DNA of 64,000 nucleotides from Armatimonadota bacterium (GTDB lineage: Bacteria; Armatimonadota; Fimbriimonadia; Fimbriimonadales; Fimbriimonadaceae), in the NCBI GenBank assembly GCA_016125185.1, contig WGMG01000004.1, positions 62,001-126,000 on the forward strand, read 5' to 3'. This document shows, in pieces, positions 53,066 through 61,331 of the stretch. The notes beneath the pieces were generated by a model. It did no database searches and had not been told where the DNA came from. It saw nothing but the letters and a program-made list of their open reading frames with translations. How positions within the stretch are numbered: the stretch's first letter is position 1; every line of letters begins with the position of its first letter. The position numbers were made by a program, and so were the translations under genes.

Positions 53066-54468
53066 TGTCTCTGACTCGGCGCGACGCGCTCCTCCTTGGC
53101 GGCGCCGCTGCAATCACCGCCGCTGGGTGCGGGCGCGTCGCGACCGAGGTCAGGCGACGCAAGCAGTCCGAGCCGTGGCGCGAGCCCAGCGATCCCAAAA
53201 CCACCCGCTTGCTCGACCGGATGTCGTTCGGCTGGTCGGGGGACGAAGAGGCGACCTACGCCTCGCTGGGGCACGACGCCTACGTCGAGAAGCAACTCAA
53301 AGCCGGATTCGACGAACCGATCGAACTCACCCTTCAACTCCAGAACCTCGACTGCCTGCGCATGCAGGCCGTCGAGCTCATGGAGATCCCACGCGGACGC
53401 GTCATCCAACAGCTCCAGTGCGCCGCCATTCTGCGCGCGGTCTACAGCCCCAACCAGCTCCGCGAAAAGATGGTCGATTTCTGGAGCAACCACTTCAACA
53501 TCTACTCGCAAAAGAAGGATGGTGCGTTCTTCAAGGGCAACCAGGAAGAGCAGATCATCCGCCAAAGCGCCCTCGGTAACTTCGGCGACATGGCCCGCGA
53601 GATGGCCCATTCGCCCGCCATGCTTCTGTACCTCGACAACGAGCAGAACGTGAAGGAGCACCCGAACGAGAATTATGCCCGCGAACTGCTGGAACTCCAC
53701 ACCCTCGGCATCTACGGCGGCTACACGCAGAAGGACGTTCAAGAGGTCGCCCGGTGTCTGACCGGCTGGAAGATGGAAACCCGCTTCCTCGGCGGGCTGT
53801 TCAAAGGCGAATTTCACCCCAAAGCCAAAGGTTCATTCCGCTTCGATGACAGCGTGCACGACAAGGGAACCAAGCTCGTGCTCGGCCACGTAATCCCTGC
53901 CGGGCGCGGCATCGAAGACGGCGAGCAGGTCCTCGATATCGCCATCGCCCACCCCTCGACCGCCAAGCACCTGGCCCGCAAGCTCGTCGTTTTCTTTACC
54001 GGCGCGCGCTCCGAAGACCTGGAATCCAAGGTCGCCGACGCCTACACCACCACCAAAGGCGATATCCCCAGCATGATTCGGCCCATCCTCCTCTCCGATG
54101 AACTCGGTGCGGGCGAGCCGATCCTCAAGCGTCCGTTCGACTTCCTTTGCGCCTCCCTGCGCCGGTCCGGTGCCATTACCGATGGCGGCCCCGCCCTCCA
54201 GCAGTACCTGCGCAAGCTCGGACAGCCAATGTACGAATGGCCGATGCCCGACGGCTACCCAGTGGACCAGATTAGCTGGGCCAACACCGTCCTGCCACGC
54301 TGGCAATTCGCCTACGACCTGGCGTTCGGCAAGATCGCCAACACCACCATCAAAGCCGAATCCCTGCCGATGATCGCGAGCATCGTGGGCAAGGGAAGCG
54401 GCCTCACCAAGGAGCGGATGCGCCTGCTCGCCAACCACCTCTCCGCCCCCGAATTTCAATACGCGTGA
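53065..54468 (+). CDS. DUF1800 exported protein (Tat-type lipoprotein signal)
   Basis: A 467-residue DUF1800 protein. The signal contains twin Arg and a lipobox (LTRRDALLLGGAAAITAAGC), so it is probably Tat-exported and lipidated. Core motifs are LLDRMSFGWSGDE, REKMVDFWSNHFNIYSQKK, NENYARELLELHTLG and the later HPSTAKHLARKLVVFF. DUF1800 genes are regularly paired with DUF1501 genes, as here. Their function is unknown. Confidence 0.92.
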   Translation: MSLTRRDALLLGGAAAITAAGCGRVATEVRRRKQSEPWREPSDPKTTRLLDRMSFGWSGDEEATYASLGHDAYVEKQLKAGFDEPIELTLQLQNLDCLRMQAVELMEIPRGRVIQQLQCAAILRAVYSPNQLREKMVDFWSNHFNIYSQKKDGAFFKGNQEEQIIRQSALGNFGDMAREMAHSPAMLLYLDNEQNVKEHPNENYARELLELHTLGIYGGYTQKDVQEVARCLTGWKMETRFLGGLFKGEFHPKAKGSFRFDDSVHDKGTKLVLGHVIPAGRGIEDGEQVLDIAIAHPSTAKHLARKLVVFFTGARSEDLESKVADAYTTTKGDIPSMIRPILLSDELGAGEPILKRPFDFLCASLRRSGAITDGGPALQQYLRKLGQPMYEWPMPDGYPVDQISWANTVLPRWQFAYDLAFGKIANTTIKAESLPMIASIVGKGSGLTKERMRLLANHLSAPEFQYA

Positions 54469-55712
54469 ACGATATGAACGACCACTCCTGCGACAGTTTC
54501 AAAGATGCGATGTCCCGCCGGTCGGCCCTTAAGCTGGGTGCCCTTGGGCTGGTGCCCTGGCTCCTCTCCGGCAGTGCGCTCAGTCAAATCAAGATTGATT
54601 CGACTCGGCGTGGGCACGCGCTGGTCGTCCTCTTCCTTCGCGGCGGTTCCGACGGCCTCAACATGATGGTCCCCTACGCCGATGACCACTATTACAAAGC
54701 CCGCCCGAGCCTGGCCATCGCTCGCCCCAACGATCTCCGCGTGAAGGAAGCGGCCCGAAGCGTAGCCCTCAACGACTATTTCGCCTTGCACCCATCGCTG
54801 GCGCCGCTCAAAAAGTGGTTCGAAGCCGGTTCGCTCGCCCTCGTCCCCGCCGTTGGTTCGCAGGACATGACCCGTTCGCACTTCGAGGCGATGTCCGCCA
54901 TGGAGCGCGGTGCCCCGACCGGCCACTCCGGCGAGCCCAGCGGCTGGCTGGCCCGTTACCTCAATAAGACCGCCTCCGCCCAGGACACGCCCCTCCGCGC
55001 CGTCGCTTGGGCCGACCGAATGCCGGATTCGCTTCGCGGCGCGCCTGCCCCGCTCGTCGTCCAATCCATCACCGACTTCCATCTCGACGCCGACGAAGAC
55101 TTCGTGCGCGAACTCAAGCTGAAGTACCAAAACGAACCCGCCGACCCGTCGAACCTCATGCACAGCGCTGGGGCCAACACGCTTCACGCCCTCGATCGTA
55201 TCGAGCGCCTCGATCCCAAAAACTACAAGGCGTCGAGTGGAGCGACTTACCCGATATCTCCCTTGGGAGCCGGGTTCCGCGAGGTCGCCTGCCTGCTGAA
55301 GTCCGACCTCGGCCTCGAAATCGCCTGCCTGGAAGAAACCGGTTGGGACACCCATTTTGCCCAAGGCGCGGATACCGGCGTTCACGCCAGCCAGCTCGAT
55401 AAGGTCGCCAAGTCGATCGACGCCTTTATGACCGACCTCGGACCGCGCGCCAAGGAAATGACCCTGATCGTCATGACCGAGTTCGGCCGCCGCGTGCAGG
55501 AAAACGCCAGTTTGGGAACCGACCATGGCCGCGCGAGCGTCATGATGGCCCTCGGAGATGTCGATGGCGGCAAGATTCTCGGCCAATGGCCCGGCCTTGC
55601 CCCCAACCAACTCGACGATGCCGGCGACATCAAGCCCGTCAACGACTACCGTACGGCCCTCACCGACTTCCTCTCGCCGAAAATGCCAGAGATTGCCGGA
55701 ATATGGGGCTAG
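54465..55712 (+). CDS. DUF1501 exported protein
   Basis: A 415-residue DUF1501 (sulfatase-like fold) protein. A Tat-like MSRRSALKLGALGLVPWLL signal lies 15-34 residues in, and VVLFLRGGSDGLNMMVPY and the metal-ligand-like GWDTHFAQ and MTEFGRRVQEN segments follow. GTG 54465 overlaps the DUF1800 stop (GTGA); an ATG at 54474 is an alternative. The partner role is inferred from pairing. Confidence 0.92.
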   Translation: MNDMNDHSCDSFKDAMSRRSALKLGALGLVPWLLSGSALSQIKIDSTRRGHALVVLFLRGGSDGLNMMVPYADDHYYKARPSLAIARPNDLRVKEAARSVALNDYFALHPSLAPLKKWFEAGSLALVPAVGSQDMTRSHFEAMSAMERGAPTGHSGEPSGWLARYLNKTASAQDTPLRAVAWADRMPDSLRGAPAPLVVQSITDFHLDADEDFVRELKLKYQNEPADPSNLMHSAGANTLHALDRIERLDPKNYKASSGATYPISPLGAGFREVACLLKSDLGLEIACLEETGWDTHFAQGADTGVHASQLDKVAKSIDAFMTDLGPRAKEMTLIVMTEFGRRVQENASLGTDHGRASVMMALGDVDGGKILGQWPGLAPNQLDDAGDIKPVNDYRTALTDFLSPKMPEIAGIWG

Positions 55713-56140
55713 TTGACTTCCATCCAGCCGCATCGAACGCATCTGGGAGCTTGACTAGGTCCTGACTTCGGCCTAACTACTCCATAAATCCATAGAATGA
55801 CGAGACCTGCTCCAACAATGATATTTAGGACTGGTATACACAAAAATGGCAGGCCTACGACCGTTGCAACTATGCACCAGATTGCGAAATTGTCTGATCT
55901 TTGGTAGTGATCCCACCGCCAATCGTGGGATCCACAGGAGCGGCAGACCCATCGTGTGTGGTGTGCGACTCCTATGGGGACTGGTAACGCCGCAAATTGG
56001 GAAGCTGTGGCCCTTAGTTGGTGCGCGACGGCGACGGGCGATTGGCCCTGGTTATACTGCGCATTTAACCAGTTTGGATCGGCTCCCGCCGGATCGATTC
56101 CGGCCTGCTTTATGAGGGCCAACCAGTCCTGGTAGGTCAC
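55709..56140 (-). CDS. zinc-ribbon/two-TM protein of unknown function
   Basis: A 143-residue protein. An N-terminal helical part is followed by a CxxC ribbon (WVCRSCGSHDW, about residue 70), two membrane helices (about 85-122) and a second CxxC near the C-terminus (RCVRCGW). The CxxC pairs on both sides of the helical hairpin could jointly bind one zinc. The start is GTG 56140. It overlaps the convergent DUF1501 gene by 4 bp. Confidence 0.6.
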   Translation of the reverse strand: MTYQDWLALIKQAGIDPAGADPNWLNAQYNQGQSPVAVAHQLRATASQFAALPVPIGVAHHTRWVCRSCGSHDWRWDHYQRSDNFAIWCIVATVVGLPFLCIPVLNIIVGAGLVILWIYGVVRPKSGPSQAPRCVRCGWMEVN

Positions 56141-56391
56141 GCCGTTATTCTATCACCGGTTACTAAAAAACTAAGGTCCGACCCATAGGGTCATAGCCTT
56201 CTATTCGCGAACGCATACCATCGGTCCTCTCCACCATTACGGCTCAGGAACCAAAAAAAGATACTTCTCCGGATGGAGAAGTCGGTGAACGCGCCCTCCT
56301 AAGCATCGCGAAGTTGACCCTTCCAGCGAACCGGATGAGGCGAACCGAGCATCCCGACCACCAAAAAACAAATCGGTACACTAACCACCCC

Positions 56392-57114
56392 ATGCTCGAC
56401 GAAGACATCCAACTTTGGCAAAACTCCGCCGACGCCTGGATTCGCATCCTCGACATCCGCGGCGACAAATCCCGCCGGTTCCTGGACCCCCGCGTTCACG
56501 CCGCTTTCGGCGACGTCCAAGGGCGAAACATCCTCGATATTGGCTGTGGTGAGGGCCGATTCTGCCGCCAACTCCAGGAGCGCGGAGCCAACGTCGTCGG
56601 CGTCGAACCCACGCCAAAACTCCTCGAGCAAGCCATCCAGCAAGACCCCCAAGGCGACTATCGAGACGCCCGCGCCGAGGCTCTGCCGTTCCCAAATGAG
56701 ACATTCGACGCTGTGCTCTTCTACCTCGTCCTCATCGACATTGAGCCGTTCGAGCCCGCTATCGACGAGGCCTTCCGTGTCCTCAAGCCCGGCGGAAAAT
56801 GCGTTATCGTCAATTCAACTGGTATGAACACTGCTACAAATCGGTTTTGGGAATGGAATGAAGCTGGTGAGCGGACGGCCTGGTTAGTGGAACACTACGG
56901 AACGAGGCAGCGCGTCGTCGCTGAATGGAACGGCATCCGGGTTCATAACTACCACCGGCCGCTCGGGACCTACTTCACGCACTGCCTCAATTCCGGCTTC
57001 CAGCTCCGCCATTACGACGAGCAAATCCCCACCGAAGCCGAGCTCGCCGCCAACCCCGAACTCGCGCCCCACCTCATCTGCCCCTGCTTCAACATCCAGG
57101 TTTGGCAGAAGTAG
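56392..57114 (+). CDS. class I SAM-dependent methyltransferase
   Basis: A 240-residue methyltransferase. Motif I is ILDIGCGEGRFCRQLQERGANVVGVE (about residue 47), then ALPFPNETFDAVLFYLVLIDI (motif II region) and FRVLKPGGKCVIVNSTG (motif III). ATG 56392 is preferred over one at 56314, because the latter runs through sequence without structure. The substrate is unknown (UbiE/COQ5-like group). Confidence 0.85.
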   Translation: MLDEDIQLWQNSADAWIRILDIRGDKSRRFLDPRVHAAFGDVQGRNILDIGCGEGRFCRQLQERGANVVGVEPTPKLLEQAIQQDPQGDYRDARAEALPFPNETFDAVLFYLVLIDIEPFEPAIDEAFRVLKPGGKCVIVNSTGMNTATNRFWEWNEAGERTAWLVEHYGTRQRVVAEWNGIRVHNYHRPLGTYFTHCLNSGFQLRHYDEQIPTEAELAANPELAPHLICPCFNIQVWQK

Positions 57115-57141
57115 TGAACAGAGAACAGAGAACAGGGCTCA
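57114..57141 (+). repeat. heptamer array, left flank of four-helix-bundle gene
   Basis: GTGAACA GAGAACA GAGAACA GGGCTCA, period 7, ending at the 3' end of the four-helix-bundle gene. The same units recur in reverse at the other side of the gene. Confidence 0.75.
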
Positions 57142-57489
57142 GGGCCTTTTGTCTAACAAGCCTTTGCGGACCGAAAACAAGAGCTTGCCCACCTCGTCCG
57201 AAGCCGTCTCAAGTTCGTCAGTTGCCAAATACTCCAGGCGCTTCGAAATCTCAATCTGGGTTTGCAATTCTCGAAGCGACCCAATAGCAATGTCAAGGAA
57301 GCGCAAGTATTCGTTGGTACCGCTTCGTCCGTAGCCCTCGGCGATATTAGAGGGAATTGAGACCGCCGCCCGACGCATTTGGGCTTGCAAGCCAAACTTT
57401 TCAGTCTCAGGCAGTTTTGAAGTGTCCCTGTAGACCACCTCGACAAGCGTCATTGACTTTTGCCAGACGATCAGCTTTCGAAAACTCAT
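57139..57489 (-). CDS. four-helix-bundle protein (23S rRNA IVS-type)
   Basis: A 116-residue protein of the S23/IVS four-helix-bundle family, with the pattern FRKLIVWQKSMTLVEVVYR, FGLQAQMRRAAVSIPSNIAEGYGR and YLRFLDIAIGSLRELQTQIE. The family name comes from 23S rRNA intervening sequences, but stand-alone genes of unknown role are widespread, and the Avd protein of retroelements is a relative. ATG 57489 gives the standard length. Period-7 arrays flank the gene in inverted orientation. Confidence 0.9.
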   Translation of the reverse strand: MSFRKLIVWQKSMTLVEVVYRDTSKLPETEKFGLQAQMRRAAVSIPSNIAEGYGRSGTNEYLRFLDIAIGSLRELQTQIEISKRLEYLATDELETASDEVGKLLFSVRKGLLDKRP

Positions 57490-57556
57490 GAGAGTTCTAT
57501 TTTGCCTTGTCATCTGACTCAAGCATTTTTCAATCGTTTGCCATCCGACGACCACT

Positions 57557-57597
57557 CGTTCTCTGTTCTCTGCTCTCTGATCTCTTGTCCCTCAGCA
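57557..57597 (-). repeat. heptamer array, right flank of four-helix-bundle gene
   Basis: On the minus strand it reads GGGACAA GAGATCA GAGAGCA GAGAACA GAGAACG, about 68 bp upstream of the four-helix-bundle start. The GAGAACA unit is identical to the left flank, so the two arrays form inverted repeats around the gene. Confidence 0.7.
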
Positions 57598-57615
57598 GGT
57601 ACATTCAAGCCTGCG

Positions 57616-58476
57616 ATGCTGCTGAAAGGTATTAACTATTGGTGCTTCCCCGGCTCCTTCGAGGACAAGGTGGACCCGTTCGACGCCGTCAAGATGACCA
57701 AGAAGTACGGCTACGATGCCCTCGAATTGTGCATCGGCGAAGCCGGAACCCAGTTCGGCCTCGACGCCGACGAAGCCAAGTGCAAGAGCCTGGTCGAAGC
57801 CGCCAGCAACGAGGGCGTCGTCCTGCGCACCACCGCCTCCGGCCTCTACTGGGGCCGAAGCATGGGTGATCCCGACGCCAAAGTTCGCGAGCAAGCCAAG
57901 GACGACCTCAAGCGCATGCTCCAGATTTCGAGCTGGCTCGGATGCAAGGTTCACCTCACCATCCCCGCCGCCGTCGACGTCTTTTTCCTGCCCGATCGGC
58001 CCGTCCACAACTACGACGACTGCTGGAAATATGCAAAGGACGGCATCGCCGAACTCCTCCCCCACGCCGAGGCGTGCGGCGTCAAGATGGGCATCGAAAA
58101 CGTGTGGAACAAGATGTTCATGTCCCCTGGAGAAATGGGATATTTCATCAGCCAATTCAACTCGCCATGGATCGGATGCTTGTTCGATGTGGGAAATGTC
58201 ATGCCCTTCGGCTACCCCGAGCAATGGATTCGAAGCCTGGGTAAAGACATCGTCGCGATCCACTTCAAGGACTTCCGAAAGGCCGTCGGCACCGCCGAAG
58301 GTTTCGTCGACCTTCTCGAAGGCGATGTGAACTTCCCAGAGGTCGTCAAGGCGCTGGGCGAAATCGGCTTCGATGGCCCCGTCGTCGCCGAAATGATCCC
58401 CCACTACAAGCTCTATCCTATCGCCCGCGTCGAGAACACCTCGAACGCGATGGATCATATCCTCGGTCGCAAATAG
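57616..58476 (+). CDS. sugar phosphate isomerase/epimerase-like TIM-barrel protein
   Basis: A 286-residue AP-endonuclease-2 superfamily barrel (xylose-isomerase-like). Metal-ligand patterns include GIENVWNKM, CLFDVGN, VAIHFKDFR and GPVVAEMIP. ATG 57616 opens the barrel (LLKGINYWCFPG), and upstream in-frame codons run through the heptamer array. Reactions in this family include 3-keto sugar epimerisation. The exact substrate is unknown. The next methyltransferase gene starts 2 bp later. Confidence 0.87.
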   Translation: MLLKGINYWCFPGSFEDKVDPFDAVKMTKKYGYDALELCIGEAGTQFGLDADEAKCKSLVEAASNEGVVLRTTASGLYWGRSMGDPDAKVREQAKDDLKRMLQISSWLGCKVHLTIPAAVDVFFLPDRPVHNYDDCWKYAKDGIAELLPHAEACGVKMGIENVWNKMFMSPGEMGYFISQFNSPWIGCLFDVGNVMPFGYPEQWIRSLGKDIVAIHFKDFRKAVGTAEGFVDLLEGDVNFPEVVKALGEIGFDGPVVAEMIPHYKLYPIARVENTSNAMDHILGRK

Positions 58477-58478
58477 CT

Positions 58479-59216
58479 GTGGTCTGGCGGGATCGACTCC
58501 CAAAGGCTCCGCTTGATCCGCAAGAGATCAAGCGGCAGTCCGGCGTGAGCGACTGGACCACGCACCTCGCCGGAGTCCAGGCCGAACTTCCCGAGCCGTT
58601 CGCGGTTATCGACGTCCTCGAAGGTGAAGGCTGCAAAGAAACCTGCATAGACCTGCGCGCAATAAGAAGAAACCCACGCATTGTTCGCCGGGCCGAAATC
58701 GACACAAAGCCCGGCCGTACCTGGAATATCAATCCCATTCTCAACCAAATCGCGCAAGAGGCCGCTCCAGGATTCGCTCTCGATCTGGGTTGTGGCGCCG
58801 GGCGTGATGCCGTCTGGCTCGCCGCCAACGACTGGGACGTCACCGCCGTCGATCGCCTAGCGAGCAACATCGAGGCGATCCAACGACTGGCCAAAACCTA
58901 CGCCCCCGACAAACCCATCGAAGCAATCCAAGCCAACCTTCACGATTACCGGCCCGAGACCCAATACGATCTCGTCTTGCTCCACTACTGCTGGGACCCC
59001 AACTACTTCGAACTCGCCAAGCAATCCACCGCCAGAGGCGGTTTTCTCAGCGTCCTGGGCCACTCCGAAACCAACTACCGATGCTTCGCCCATCCGCGCG
59101 AATCTAAGCTCATCAATAGCAAAGCCCTCGATTGCGAGGGCTTCGAAACATGGTCAGAACGGGAGTTTTGGTCTAGAGACCGGCACTCAGTTTCAATTGT
59201 GCTGCGACGGCATTAG
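58479..59216 (+). CDS. SAM-dependent methyltransferase with N-terminal extension
   Basis: A 245-residue protein. The C-terminal 150 residues are a class I methyltransferase (LDLGCGAGRDAVWLAANDWDVTAVD at about 100). An N-terminal part of about 85 residues is of unclear fold; it includes VIDVLEGEGCKETCIDLRAIRR. It starts at GTG 58479, 2 bp after the isomerase-like gene, so it is co-transcribed. It overlaps the convergent peptidase-like gene by 44 bp. Confidence 0.78.
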   Translation: MVWRDRLPKAPLDPQEIKRQSGVSDWTTHLAGVQAELPEPFAVIDVLEGEGCKETCIDLRAIRRNPRIVRRAEIDTKPGRTWNINPILNQIAQEAAPGFALDLGCGAGRDAVWLAANDWDVTAVDRLASNIEAIQRLAKTYAPDKPIEAIQANLHDYRPETQYDLVLLHYCWDPNYFELAKQSTARGGFLSVLGHSETNYRCFAHPRESKLINSKALDCEGFETWSEREFWSRDRHSVSIVLRRH

Positions 59217-59976
59217 CCGAATCGTAATCGACGCTCATGCGCCCGACTTTCTTCGAAGGATCAAAGGTCAAAACGTCCTCGGGATTCGTCAGCCGAGAGA
59301 ACACGAAACACTTGATTTCCGACAGCCGCGCGGTGCGGTCGCCCAGGCCGTTGGTGCTCTTCTGGCTCGACCAAAATCGCATTGCCATCTCGCCGTCCGG
59401 TGTGGTGTCCCACCCCAAAAACACGACCGAATGGCCATAGCCGCTCCGCCAGTCGAGGTTGCAGAAGTCGCCGGGTCGAGCGTCGAGCGGGTCCACCCGC
59501 GTCCCCATTTTGGAAAAAAGCGAGAGCGCGTAGTATGATCCGGGGCCGTCCGCGTTCCAGCACCCCCACATCTTCACCATGTCCTCGCGCAGGTGCCCGT
59601 TCTGGTCCTGCATGCGTAGGGCGTCTAGGCGATCCTCCGAAATCTCCGATTGGCACGACACGGTGGCCGTGTCCAGCGCGCCGATGAACGCCGCGTACGA
59701 CGCTCCCGAACAGTAGCTCGACGACCGCGGAGGGCTGATCAGCCGATAGTCGCCCAACTTGAGCGGAATGCCGATGGGCGAGGCCGGCGGGTTCGCGCCC
59801 GACTTCATGAAGTAGCCGCCGCCGTCCGGCGCACTAGCCTGGATGTCGTCGATCGCCATCAACACGGCTTGGTTCAACTCCGGCGTATCCTGGCCATATA
59901 CGGCCTGGTGGTTGATGTGATACATGGGCATCCGCACGGTGATGAAGGAGGCATAGGAAGCAAGAAAAGAAACCAT
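59173..59976 (-). CDS. NlpC/CHAP-like cysteine peptidase candidate
   Basis: A 267-residue protein with a peptidase-like layout. Cys89 lies in SSSYCSGASYAAF, His182 in SGYGHSVVFLGW and a following Asn/Ser-rich FWSSQKSTNG segment may supply a third polar residue. DARPGDFCNLDW just before the His is typical of NlpC/P60 and CHAP domains, which cleave peptidoglycan stems. The N-terminal 25 residues are mildly hydrophobic. I cannot place it in a named family with certainty. Confidence 0.6.
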   Translation of the reverse strand: MVSFLASYASFITVRMPMYHINHQAVYGQDTPELNQAVLMAIDDIQASAPDGGGYFMKSGANPPASPIGIPLKLGDYRLISPPRSSSYCSGASYAAFIGALDTATVSCQSEISEDRLDALRMQDQNGHLREDMVKMWGCWNADGPGSYYALSLFSKMGTRVDPLDARPGDFCNLDWRSGYGHSVVFLGWDTTPDGEMAMRFWSSQKSTNGLGDRTARLSEIKCFVFSRLTNPEDVLTFDPSKKVGRMSVDYDSANAVAAQLKLSAGL

Positions 59977-60248
59977 AAATCTTCACAGGTGTCCCCGGCA
60001 AACGCACAGAGGGAACAAGAGAGATAGTCGGCTCTATCCCAAAAACCTGGATGGCAACTTCTCCACAAACCTAAAGATTCCTGTGAGATTTCAACTGGCG
60101 GAGTAGGCTTCTAGCCTTCAACGACGACTAGGGCTACGCGGGAAAAGAAGAACTCTGTGGTTAGCGCCGCAGTAACGTGCGCTACGCAATTTTCACATCG
60201 CATGGGCCACCCAGAAACCTCGGCCCAAACCAGTAAACTACCAACGCC

Positions 60249-61322
60249 TTGATCCCCACTGACTGGCTCGATGCTCTCGCGAGCGTCGGCAGCCTCACCG
60301 ATAAGCAGCTTCAGAACCGTTTTGGTGCGGAGGCGTCGCGCTGGGCGCGGCAACAGGAGGAGCTTCGCAAGAAGGCTCGGGCCAAGTTCGCGGAGGCGGA
60401 CACTATGCTGTTCGATCGGGAGGCGCTGGAACAGGCCACCCACGAGGCGATCGCTCGGTACCATGCCTCGCGCTTTCCATTGGGTGCCAAGGTAGTAGAC
60501 CTGACCTGCGGCATCGGGAGCGATCTTCACGCCTTTGGATCGGGTGCGGTTGGCTTCGAGATCGACGCTTTGCGCGCCGAATACGCCCGCCACAACTGCC
60601 CGCTGACCGAGGTTCGCACTGAAGACGGCCTCGCCTACGCCCAAAGCTCTTCCGACCCCTATCTATGGGCCGATCCCGACCGTCGCGATTCCAGCGGCCG
60701 TCGCCTGGCCGACCCGTCGCAGTACGCTCCGAACCCGCTGGACATTCCGCGCGACCGCCAACTGACCGGCATCAAGCTCTCGCCCATGCTCGCCGACGAA
60801 TTCCTTGCCGAGGTCGGTCCGCGGGTCGAATTCGTCTCATTCCGGGGCGAGTGCCGGGAGGCGGTGGTCTGGGCGGGAAAGCTAGCCGAAGCTGGCATCT
60901 TCGCCGTTCGCATCGAAACCGGCGCGACACTCGGCCGCGAACCCACTTACGACCAAGTCGATGAGGCGGGCGAGTTCATCTTCGACGCCGATCCGGCGGC
61001 GGTGCGAGCCCACGCTCTCGGCGGCTTCGATCGACCTCAGTTGGGCGATTCGCCTGGCTATGTGACCGGTGGCGACCTTGAATCCGAGTGGCTGACGCCC
61101 TACCGCGTGCTGGCCGCCGGCACGTACGACGCCAAACGCATCAAAGAAGCTCTGCGCAACTTGGGACGCCGCGTATTCGAGGTGAAACAGCGCGGCGCAG
61201 GCGTGGAACCCACGGCGGTCATGCGCCAGGTGCGCACCGACGGCGACCCGGCCAGCCTGATTTGTTGGCGTGTCGGCAAGAGCGTGCGCTGGGCGCTGGC
61301 CGAGCGGGTCGGACGCGGGTAG
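60249..61322 (+). CDS. class I SAM methyltransferase with THUMP-like domain
   Basis: A 357-residue protein of the family annotated as THUMP-like class I methyltransferase. A helical N-terminus (LTDKQLQNRFGAEASRWARQQ) precedes the SAM site VVDLTCGIGSDLHAFG. D-P-D-R-R in WADPDRRDSSGRR is the hallmark of the family. The C-terminal THUMP-like region (about 260-350) suggests RNA binding. The target RNA is not known. The start is TTG 60249. Confidence 0.88.
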   Translation: MIPTDWLDALASVGSLTDKQLQNRFGAEASRWARQQEELRKKARAKFAEADTMLFDREALEQATHEAIARYHASRFPLGAKVVDLTCGIGSDLHAFGSGAVGFEIDALRAEYARHNCPLTEVRTEDGLAYAQSSSDPYLWADPDRRDSSGRRLADPSQYAPNPLDIPRDRQLTGIKLSPMLADEFLAEVGPRVEFVSFRGECREAVVWAGKLAEAGIFAVRIETGATLGREPTYDQVDEAGEFIFDADPAAVRAHALGGFDRPQLGDSPGYVTGGDLESEWLTPYRVLAAGTYDAKRIKEALRNLGRRVFEVKQRGAGVEPTAVMRQVRTDGDPASLICWRVGKSVRWALAERVGRG

Positions 61323-61331
61323 CATCAAGCG

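Noticed and set aside
54456-55742. A 428-codon open frame antisense to the DUF1501 gene
   Set aside because: The sense gene has clear family motifs and a Tat signal; the antisense translation has none.
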